Assembly: GCA_945859605.1 (NCBI GenBank)
Contig: OX243819.1
Span: forward strand, 896,361 to 960,360
DNA length: 64,000 nucleotides
DNA from: Lumbricus rubellus
Lineage: Eukaryota > Annelida > Clitellata > Crassiclitellata > Lumbricidae
Direction of reading: 5' to 3'
Below the pieces are notes generated by a model. It ran no database searches. It was not told the DNA's origin and worked only from the letters and a program-made list of their open reading frames with translations. A program made the position numbers and the translations under genes. Below, in pieces: positions 36,001 through 48,000 of the stretch (position 1 is its first letter; the number at the start of each line of letters is the position of its first letter).

Positions 36001-39000
36001 TCTTAGAAGTTGCAGGATTTAGAAAGTTCTTGAAGACTAGAGTCTTTACTTGTCCATGACTGAGAATCACTGACTCCAGGCCAGAGATGGTTTGCGTCAG
36101 TACTGTGTCGTCTACTCTATTAGCGATTTCCAGGCTGTGCCAGTAGCTCTCCCGTATGCTGTCTGTGTTCCACAAGGTATTTGCCAAACCAACTCCAGAG
36201 AGTTGAGATACTGACAATGCAGTTGCGTATGAATAGACGAAGCATTCCTCCGGACAGTTGCAAATACCCTGATCTGTGAAAAACCACCTGATTTTTAAAT
36301 CATTTTGTTAATTTATTGGACTAACATCAAACACATTAGCAAAACCTGAAAAATGATGTTAGTCGTCTAAAAAGACGCGCAGGTCCGGTGCACCATATGA
36401 ATTTCACAAAAAGACTTCTCTTATAAATAGAATTTCATGGTGAATCGTTTCATCCATACGGATTGTCGTTGGTCAGCATTTCTCGTGGGTTCTGGGATGA
36501 GGTCTACAAATATGTCGTTCTCGAACGTTTGTGGCCGGTTGACTATTTGGTTGCCACACCAAGTAGGCGCAAAAGTAAGCGTGCTGTGCATGTTAATTTG
36601 ATGAAGAGGTTTGGATCTCGTGATCTGTGTGCACACGGGAGATGGGTTGGTAGAGCCTGTGTCTTCGACCGATGTGTCTGAAGGTGTGTGTTCGGGCATG
36701 CATGTTCGCCCGGCACAGTCGCCTGATTTGGCTGAAGTTGTCTTTAACAAGTCTTTTGAATGTTGTGCAGATGGATGAATTGCCGTGCACGCTATGTGCG
36801 TTTAACTCTACCAGTTCATTTTTAAATTTTAAGCCCGTTTTCAGCGGATATTCTAGGGACAAACGGGTAAAAGATTAAAGATGCGTTTTGCGATGTACCA
36901 GACAAGATCTCACTAGTTGCACATCATGTCGAATTGACACTTCGTGCCCGTCCTGGACCTCAGACGTCGTATCGGCTGCATCCTGAGCGTAAGGCACAGG
37001 TAGACGCATAAATTAACAACCCAATTCAGGTAGGCATTGTTGAAAAGTCCGACAGTGTATGGGCCGCACCTGTTGTACTTGTGCCTAATGCCGATGGCTC
37101 TACGAGGATGTGCACCGACTTTCGAAAATCAAACGCGCTTACAACAGCCGATCCCTATCCTATGCCGAGTGTGGAATCTCTACAGGGTGCGGCCAAAAAA
37201 TAATCCATTTCGAAAATTGCGATTTCTCGAAAACCGCTAAATATTTTGTTACAAATATTTTCATTCTTATTCGTAACATATTTTTGCATATTATGTGAAA
37301 ATTTTATGTCAATATCTTTATATTTGTGATCATGACAGCAGGCAGAAGAAGGAACTGCCTTTTTTCAATTGAACAAGACATTCACGAATTAGGAAATCAT
37401 ATTTTTACATAAAGGAGCCTGCGGTGTGCCATAATTACGTCATTTCCGCTTTGCAGACGATGTTTTGTTTACATTTTGAGTAAAATTGCAATTGTAAGCA
37501 AACAGTTTTATCGAGCGAAGAAAAAAAACGATATCCATCCAAGCCGTGTTTTGGCCGAAAGAGCCAATTTCTCTCCCCACATCATGATTTCTGTAGGTGT
37601 CACTGTCCGGACTTCATCGACAAGGATTCATGGCCCCCAAATTTTTTAGATATGAACCCACTCGACTCTGCTGTCTGGGGTGCAATGCTTGAGACTTGCA
37701 ACAAACTTACCACAAACCCAAAGAACATTTCTGAACTGGACAATACGCAGCAAATCATCTGGAATGACTTGCCACTTGAGACCATTCAGAAGTCTGTTCT
37801 GGGCTTCCCAAGACGTCTGCAAACTTGCGTAACAGCAAACGGTGTTCACTCCGAACATTCATTGCACAAAACTGAACAGTTTGGCCTAATCTTGTCAATA
37901 AAAATAAGTAACCTTGAACTTTGTTACATTTTTGTTTGCGCCGTTACTTTGGTACTTATTTCTGTGACTAAATGTTTGTTGAAACGAAAATAGCATTGTT
38001 TCATTTCAGGGTTGCACCATTGTGGTGTTATTGATTCAAATTTAATTAGATTTAGCCAAGTTGTAGATAAATATGTGTCAAATAGACTGGCAAAGTTTTG
38101 TAACAAGATATTCAGCGGTTTTCGAGAAATCGCAATTTTCGCAATGGATTATTTTTTTGGGCCGCACCCTGTATACGACAAAGTTGGAGAAGCTAAATTT
38201 CTGACAAAGCTTGATGCAACATGGGAGTTCTGGCAGATTCCGATGGACCGTGAATCTATCCCTTAAACTGGATTTGTAACTCCCCGTGGTCATTATTAGT
38301 TGCGCTAAAATAATGGCGTTTGGCTTAAAGAACGCATCCGCCGTTTTTTCCAGTCTGATTTTTAAATTACTGCATGGCTGAGATCAGTTTTGTGATGGTT
38401 TTTTGAATGATTTGATCATTTTTACTTCGTCTTTGTCTGATCATAATGGATCGCTTAAAATGTGTTCTTACTCGCATTGCTGATGCTAACTTATCTTTGA
38501 ATTATAAAGAAATGTGTTTTCGCTAATGCCGAACTAGATTTTCATGGCCACCATAATGACCTAAATTCTTTGAGAAGGAAGCGCTTGGGTAAACGTGTAT
38601 TTTAGTATGGTAAATTATTTTCACGCTTATAATTGCACAAAATTAGTCTAAAAATATTTCTGGCAACGTGCTATTGTCTAACTGATGTATTATTATACTT
38701 ATAATTTGCTAAAAAGACGTAAATCGATTGAAAAATTGTAATATTTGGTCATAACAAACCTCCAATCGAAGTTGTTATTCAATTATGACCCTTTCCGGAA
38801 GTTGCGTGCGGCAAGTGTGCAATAAGACAGCACGCAAAAATAAATAAGTAAGTAAGTAAAAGTCCAGCTTTTTCAATTGCGTCAGTTGTTTTATGAATCC
38901 AACTTCTCTTTCAATAATAATTATTTTTCATCAATCCAGCTCCAATTTAAGCTAGAATATTTTTATTAACCCAGCTTCCATTTCTCGCCCGTGATTTTCG

Positions 39001-42000
39001 TCAATCCAGCTTCTATTTCAGGTACTAAAAACCCTTCATCCAGCTTCCATTACTTAAGCGTTTTTTCATTAATCCGGCTTCTATTTCAGATCTAGAAATA
39101 CCGTCATCCAGCTTCCATTTATCATTTTGAACTTAGGACCGAAGTTTTGACGTACACGTCGATGGTTTGGGCGCGTACCCCAACTTCCGGTCATATGTTG
39201 TGGTTCAATGGCGATTCGAGCGGCGATTGCGCATGGGAAATGTGACATTTTAAAAGCTCATTTTATGTCAATATTCTTGTTCTTAACAAATTTTAAGCAT
39301 GCGGTTCGATGAGTTGGTCAAATTGAAGCTGTTTGGAATAATTTATAACACTTTTTGAGTCATTATGAGCGTGAAAATAATTTACCATACTAAAATACAC
39401 GTTTACCGAACACTAGACAAAAACGGGTTAAACTGAACGCGTTGAAATCGAAACTTAGATGCTCATGCGGGTAGCTTGAACACAATTTTATCTTACCCTG
39501 CACGAGTTCAGAATCAGATTATTCCTCAAACAATTATTTTACTCCAGGGTTCAGGTATGGCATAGGAGTACGATAAAAGGGTACTTTTTAAAGATATCTA
39601 ATATGTTATGCACTTAATCTAGTGAGTGGTTTCGTTCAAGTGGCGTTTGTTAAATATAGATACTAGCTCTCAATCTAGTATGCATCACGTGTTTTATTCA
39701 GTAAACGCATAATTTGTAAGCATAAGAATAGATGATTTTGGCTGAAAAAGAGTAGTCATTTACACCGATCACGAGTAATATGAAACAACCAGCTACAGGC
39801 TCAGTGGTCCAACTACAACTATCGTTTCCGAGGTTCAACCTTGAGAAATGCGAGTTCTGTAACACGAGACCTCGCAATTCTCAAGGCCTCAGTCCCAAGC
39901 GAAGAACTAGATACGCCCCTGAGCCTGATGAGCTTAAGCATATTTTTGGGGCGTCAACCTCGTCTAGGAAAACCTAAGCCTAAAAAACCCAACGATAGTT
40001 ACTTCCCCTTTCAGGCCGACTCGGGGTAATACGAAATTGATTTAAGAATAGTGGGAAAGAAATGGACCGTAACTTAAGCCCTTCGTTCCGGTACCAAATC
40101 GAGAAAGCAATGTGGCTTATACAATATACAAGGCTGTGCAGAAAATCCGATAACGAACCTGAAGCTGACAATATTTTGATAGAGACATCTTACCATTCCA
40201 CGATTCAATGCAAGATAGGTAAGAATCCAGGGAACAAATTTCACTGCGACCTAAAACATTCAAAGATATCTATATTAAAATAAAATATGTTATATCACAA
40301 AAAATAACACAAATATTTTTTCAGCTCATTTCTAGTGGGAACTGATACCAGGTTTCAGTCAACAAGATTAATTGTAGTATACTGATCTTGTAAGATAGGA
40401 CTACACACAATCAGGCCTACGGTACTATTTATGCGTGAATGCAAACAATGACCTTCTAAAGAACCTTCTCGTCTGTTAAGAGACAGCATTAACCTCTTGC
40501 AAATATTCACTGACTACATAGTTTGGTTATGGAATTCGATAAACTATTTTCGCAGAGAAATTGATTAAGTCAACTGGTTGGAGAAAGATTTTAACGGGTT
40601 GCTTCAGCCGACCTGGCATATAGACGTCTTTGCAGCCACATTTGGCCAACACAGATCTCGTTTTGCATTCCCGTTGACACTTGGCCGCTGTGTATCGGTC
40701 GGTTGAGTTGAAAAACTCGTAGTCCGTCGAAGAACATTGTCCCCAAGGAGGACTCAGATTCTCAGCCTTAACGACAACAAAAACTACAATAGCACAATAG
40801 ACTTTTCGTTTTGACCAGGCCTGGGTTGAGAGCGCCTCTGATTAGTGATCTTGAAGGGGCGCAATATAATATTTATGTGATTAATTGAATAGGTTCAGGG
40901 AAATCAAATACGAAAACATTGCATTTACCATGCATGTCGGTTAGTTGTTTCTATTCGAAGTGGAACAATTTGGAATGCGTAGCGTACAAGTCTCAAATAT
41001 TGATGCTAAAGATATTAAATTCCCACACCATTTATTCAGCAACATCTAACCAATGTTATAAGCTGAACAATTAATGCTATTGTTCGAATAGCCAAACAAA
41101 AGGAGTTAACATGGAAAGAAAGTCTAGAGATGACGGAGGAGATGCGGTTCTGAGAGATGAAACTCTTGTTAAACGATTATTCAAAGCCAAAATGGCGTTG
41201 TGACCTAAGGTCGTTGTTTGTCACAGGACAAGTATGGAAATATTGAAGAGCGAAACAAGTTAAGAACAGGTCTTGGTAATAAACAGTACAGTAGGCTACG
41301 AAAGATAATGTCGTTATTATTGATTTTGTTGTGGATATAACAAAAACATGTTTCTTAAAGAAAGGCGTAGACATATCGAAAATCGAACCTTGAGGCACGC
41401 CACAATAAACAATGGTTTGATACTAGAAGTGATTGATATGCAGGTCATTATGGGGGTAAATTTATTTCTATAATAGATATAATCTGTCAGTCATACAAGA
41501 CCATGCAGACGGTAGTGAACGAGCTCCTCAATATGAATTTAACAATCAACTGTGTCGTAAGATTTACATAGATAAAACAACCAATGGAAAATTTTTACAT
41601 AAAAATGTGTAATTCGAATAGTGCTAGTCGTTATTTTCTTGGATTTGATGCATGAAACCCAGTCTAATCAGGAAGTTTTGGTGGCACGCTAACTGTTGTT
41701 CACCAGACATTGGACACAGGTACAATAATGAGGTATGCTATGTGGCAGTATGTTATATGAAAAAACCAAGAAGTATAAGTACCGTCTGGTAGTCAAGCGG
41801 TGCCAACGTCTGGTATCCAGGTGCAGCGGTGAAACCGGAATCTGCAACTTGAGGAACGTCGTCATAGATATGCATGTGAATCTGAAATCAACGATGAGTC
41901 AACACACTGCAATTGCTGCATACACTATACAGTACTATACACTCAATCACACTCTATCAATTGAAATCAACTGAAACCAACTGAAACGAAATTAAGTCAA

Positions 42001-45000
42001 TCGTCTAATTCTTTTCTATCGAAATGCTGGCTAATATTCATGGTTGATACCAAATGCAAAATGTTGTTGATATAGAACCTTAATTCCGGTGTTCTGGTTG
42101 TATACAGGAACGTTTTCATATTGTTCCACGTTCAGCAACAGACGAAGACCAAAGTTCGCTCCTGTTAAAAACAAAATAATTTTCTAATTTGTAAAATCAA
42201 TTCCTTCGAAATTCTCGCAATTCAAAATTCAGAAACTTGCAATTATTTTGGGTTCTTTAACTAAATTAAATATCTGGCCATCAACGTAAGACATCGTTTT
42301 ACGCTCATTTGAACCCAAAGTGGCATGATAGCACGTGTGATAGCACGTGTGATAGCACGCACTAAGGTTGGTATGATGCGGTATTGCTCTCTCCCAGCCG
42401 AGAGAGAGAGCATATTTCAACAGGGTTGAGATGTTGTCTCGCGCGGAGACTTTTAGGTGAGACTGTCACGGAACACCAGAAGCTATTTTCATGATTCATG
42501 ACTTTTGAAGATGATGATGATGATGATAACTTGATAAGGACGATGATGACGACGACGACGATGTTTCTGACCCGTTTTATCCGAAGACAGTCTGCGGTTT
42601 TCGTCTCCGTTGAAAGTGTAGCAAAGACCGAGATCTGTGAGTTGACTGCGAATGTCAGTTTTGTTACACGCAAAACCATTCCACTGGCAGCTGAATAAAT
42701 ACACATCAAATTAAAGAAATCTGAAATTGCTGAAACATTATGCAAGAGCGCAACTTGTTCATATAATAGCCATTAAATTTATTAGCACCTGTTGAATTTT
42801 GACATGGAATGGGTTGGGATGTTAGCAGGCATGCACTCCTTTCCCTCAGGTCAATAGAAGATTAGGGGTTTTCTAGTTCTGGATCCACTATAGATCTTCG
42901 TACAATAGATAATAAAATTCTAAACCTATAGTCAAAACAACCCACCACTCCTAAGCAGAATACACTTCGACAACGCATTTTCATAGATTAAAATAACTAC
43001 AATTATAAGAATTACTGTTAACTAGAACCAACTTTTCACAGGGCATATTGCGGCTTAACACTAGTTTTACGGTCACTCAATATCGACCGCGTGAATGAAT
43101 GACTCTTCTTAACACCCACACCGAAGCGATTTCTGGGCGCAGTGGTCCAGGGGTATGTTCGGGGTTCGCGTACGTTTCGTCAAAGGACGATTCGTCTACT
43201 GAACTTCAACATTAAGATAATATTATCGCCATATGGGGTCGTGCAGGTAAGACAGTTGCTATGCAAAGCAGTGTATATGCAGCTAAAATAATGATGTAAG
43301 AAAACGGAATAGATGTAATAGCAATTTGAAAATTTACGTATAGATGAGACGTTCCTGCAAGTGACCGTTCATAGTTGCGAAGTCTCCCATGTCATATTCT
43401 GCAAAACAAAAAGGGTCATCACTACATTGGTAATTCAATAAGAAACTGCGTTGTTCAATAAACTTGTCCGGCACATCATTCGTTACCAATATTGTACGCA
43501 TAATTTATGTCACATTTTCCAAGAGCGAGAGGATGTATAGGATCCTGTTCATTTGAATTTAAAGCGAAGTTAGTAGGCTAAAATAGACATAATCTTTTAG
43601 TTCCTCTGGTCCTTTCGAAACGACATTCGAACACACTGGCGTTTTATTGCAGACAGAAAAAACATAATGCAAACATAATTTACATTTGCACATGCATTAC
43701 ATGCATGTAGGCATATGCATTTATTACTGAAAATACATCCAGACATGACTGTATACACTATACAGTGCATAGACTCATATACTCTACAAAAACCAGTTTC
43801 ATGGATCCTTGTGTGCGTGATAAAATCAGAATATCTATATGTCAGAAGACTTGCTTAAAAAATTATAGCATCGAAAAAACCCCGAATAAAAACAAATTGA
43901 AGACGACTGTGTAACTCACGAGCAGTGTCATTCAGAACGAATTGAACGAAGGAGTCGCTTGGTAGAATGTCTCCAGTGTATTGCTCTCTCTTTTCCTGCT
44001 TACCCTCATTCGTACCTGTCAAAGAGTTATTCAAATCAATATGCTGCCTTTGCCATTCGTGTCCAGGATGCCGATTAAAATTATACAAGTCATGGGTAAC
44101 GTCTCTGTGATGTCCATTGCTTTAGATTTGTGGTTATTTAATATACATTGTCCTAAAATCTTAATTGCGAGAACCTATGCATTAATTTAAAACAAAAACA
44201 ATAACTCTGAATGTAAACGTTATCTTCGAATTCTTCTGATCATGTCAACATGACATGGCAAAGCAGAACATGACCGACAGCGATTAGAACATCGATGCAA
44301 TTACCTGGACATGGCGAATTGGTCATTGTGATGCCAAGAAGAGCTGCGTGTTCAATCTCCAAGGTGAATCCAATTTTCTCTGCCACAAATGCCACTTGTT
44401 GCACTTGACCATAGGTGTTGCTTAATGTCACATTCGCAGTATCCCAACCGGTGGCGCTCGTCTGAGGCCCATAACCCAGTTCCATTAGCTTCCAAGTGGA
44501 CGAGTTGGAGAGACTGGTCGTTTGTATGCTGAGAATGACCTTCGGATGACTCAGTCGATATTCAAAGTTCAGACAGACTGATCCGCTGAGCTCAATCGGT
44601 GGAGACATTAGCACAGCAGAGTCCAACCATTCTCCAAATAGAGCCTTCATAAAGTATTCTGCAAGACAAACCAAACCGTATAGCTACTTATGCACTATCA
44701 AGTTATCTGCTTGCTAAAAACAGAATTTGGCAGTCGTCCGACCTATTCTGAAGAATAAAATTGTCACTGTGCTTTCAAGTAACATCAGCAATTATACCCG
44801 AAGAAGTGCACGCCTTTCCAGATAGCACGAGTGGATTACACGAAAAAGATCCATGATCCAAGTTAGGGATTCGATTTGATCGTAACCGACACCATAAATT
44901 CTAACACCCTGGGAGCTCGCCAGATCGACCCTGTCCTCAAACAGCCTGCTCAAAGCCCCTTGAGCAGCTCCAATGCTCGCCTGAAAGTGGAAAGCCATGA

Positions 45001-48000
45001 CGGTTTATTGTGGCCAAGTTTGGACACGTGACTCAATCATTGCTTTGACTGCGGATGTTTCACGTGTTTACAGCAATGATTTGTTCACATTTCGACTCAG
45101 CTTACTTGACTGCATTAAACCGCAGTGCAAGATATCATCATGAAAAGTAAATGAAAACTGAATTAACTAATTCATTAATCCCAATGAAAAGAAGACGATA
45201 CCTTGACAAACCGGTATAGGGCAGTATTCCTTTGAATAGTATGCACCGTTGACATAGCACCAATGCCAGACGTCGTAAGTTCCATCAAAAGATGGATTGC
45301 GACAGTAGTTGCTGACATCATCCAGAAGAACCTCTCTTCCAGTCTGATCAGCACCAAGAAATGAATCTGCAAAGTATGTGACGTCGTCGTAGGGATGACC
45401 GATGGGTTCCTGTTTGTTCCAAGCCTGACAACGTCTTCCACTGTATGTCGTGTTTAGTGTCCCTACGTATTTTCTGCCATCCGCGTATGACACACACTCA
45501 CGCCGAACTACAACACCTAAAGCAACACACGCACATTTGAATTTCTTCCTTTTAACCTCCATCGTCGTCAAGTAATCTATTCTGACATCTCTTTCTTCAC
45601 TGTCATCACATCGTGGGAGTGCTGTGGTGTAGTGGGTATGTTCGTTGCCGTGCAGCCGGAGGGTTGCTGGTTCGAATTCACCTCAAGTCGTCTCGTCGAG
45701 ACCTTGGGCAAGTCCTTCACTCGCAATATTATTGCTCAGCGCTTCGGCGTGAAACTCAAATTCAGTGTCCGCGCTGTAGTCGGGAGCGCTTCTGAGTAGC
45801 GATCTTGAAGGGGCGCTATAACAAGTGCACATACAAAACTATGATATTCGTCGTTGTCATGCACTATCATCATTATCATCATAAATTACATAATTTTTTC
45901 TGTGGTCATCATGCCCTTTATAATCGTCATATCTAGTCTTCGTCATCGCAACCGCTATCGTCGTCGTCGTCATCATCATAATCATGACATCCTGATAGCA
46001 TAATATCTCACCTGTTGGTTTCGGCCAATAACCTGTAGCCACCCAACGCGATTCCTTCTCTGATGCGTCGTGGTATCCGCAGTTGTCGAACTTCTCGAAG
46101 TCACACGACAGATTTGTCGTTGGCACAGATGCTGGAGAAACAAATCATTTACAAAGTCAACATGTAGTCTTCTGCGCTGAATATTGGGTGACATCTGTTC
46201 TAGTGCGGAAAGTCCATAAGGTTTCTTAGGGTTCATTCGCAATTTTATTTATCGTTTTCACGCAAAACTAGGGGTAGAGGCGAGTGCGCGTTGCAGTTGC
46301 CTAGGCCTGTCACATATTTGTGAGGTGAGTACACTATGCCACTCTATGTGTGCCCGTGTATATCCTCGACTACAGCCCTAATGTTAAAGCCAGAAAGAAA
46401 CATGGTGGGCACTAGGCGAAGTGCCACAGAATGCCCATTCTAGGAGGCAGGGCATAATGGAGCAATACTTATTACGGGTGTAGGACATTATCCCCCGGAC
46501 ATTATCCCCCGGACATTATCCCCCCCGGGGTAGGATATTATCCCCCCAGTCTATTATATCATTACCAAAAAATGATCCATAAAATATAACAATAGACCTA
46601 TGTTAAGTTAATATCTATACATCACACATTAGTTTATCTTTGTAAAAGATGGATTGAAGTTCATATGACGTTAACAAACCTTTGTATGCCTACTGACTGT
46701 ATACTATTCCAATTGGTTCATTCATCTACTGTGAAGCTTAGACGTTAACAAACCTTTCTTGTAGACACTAAACAAATAGGTCCTACATACGATTCTCATT
46801 CGTTTATTTCAAATATAATTCTAGGCCTACTCCTACTGACACTAATTGGACCTACGTAAATGACGTTAACAAACCTTCATAGGGCTACCTACCGACTCCA
46901 ATTCGATCATTTTCCTACTGTATTAAATTAAATTTTGAATGGAAAGGTCAGATGTAGTGACTAGTTAAATGACGTTAAGAACTTTCGAAGTCTTATCGGT
47001 TACGGCACTATTCTAGAATTTGTACATGAAGGGGGATAATGTCCGGGGTGATAATGTCCTACGAAAATGGAGGGGGGGATAATGCCCGGGGGAATAATGT
47101 CCGGGGGGATAATGTCCAGGGGGGATAATGTCCGTTCCCCACTTATTACAGCGCGTTTTGAAGACTCTCACAACTTCTAGCGAATTTTATTAAGTGATCA
47201 CCGGTCTCGTGACAGGGTCCGAATTCCACGCTGATGTTGTTAATCGTAGCATTCTCAGTGAAGTAAACAACGAACTGAATTTGAACAGCATCCCTGTCGA
47301 GTGACACTTGGAATTCTCCGCGAATTCGGTCATCTGTGACGCTGCCACTCGTGAACACACTTTGGTTCCAGACGGTGCCATTCTGCGATTGCTGAAATAG
47401 CATCGTCTCGACGCTAGATGGCAGAACAAAGTCCACTGCTAAACAGACGATTCCAGCAGATACACTGAGGACCTCTGACGTCCACTGAGCCGTCACATTA
47501 TTAGTTTCTTTGAGATCGCTTTTCAAATTCCTTGTCAACTCCAGCGAGTACCCTGGACAACAAAAGTTACACAGAGATGCAGAATGTTGGCTGGAGCTAG
47601 GCCTACATCAGTCAGGTAAGTATATCAGGATGTGATTTGCTACGGCGTGATCAGGCTGACCGAAGGGAGCAGGAATGACCACTTAACTATTGGCCTTTCA
47701 GCCACAGAAATTGAATTGACGTAGATGAATGTTTCAGTAAAGAGCGGTTAACTATGGCAATATCGGAACGATTTATAGAGATTGTTTTTCACGTCCACCA
47801 AATTCATCTATCTTACTGTGTATAGGATAAACAGGTAAGATACCGAGAGAACGGTCCAAGAAACAATTAAATAATGACTTTTAGTTAGCTGAATCCTTGA
47901 GAGTATGGTGACCACATAAAAAATATCATGGAAAAAATTAAGGAGAATAATACCAGAAAATAAATAAAGTTACATAAAACAGCATAAAACGACACGAAAA

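Larger units (their letters stand above)
36274..40612 (-). other. Channel gene intron 23, transposon-filled
   Basis: Holds a Ty3/Gypsy remnant (36440-38580) split by a mariner element, a TIR element (38588-39407) and a possible second Gypsy piece near 39840-39990. Separates CGCKDVYMP from CNCPEEC, which join at phase 1. Confidence 0.8.

Noticed and set aside
44792..44998. Open minus-strand stretch between kringle and MAM exons
   Set aside because: No Cys or MAM/channel pattern and no convincing donor, and exons 16 and 17 already join in phase.
45613..45690. tRNA gene (A and B boxes present)
   Set aside because: The boxes sit in a SINE with a LINE-type tail; no complete cloverleaf with acceptor stem was seen.
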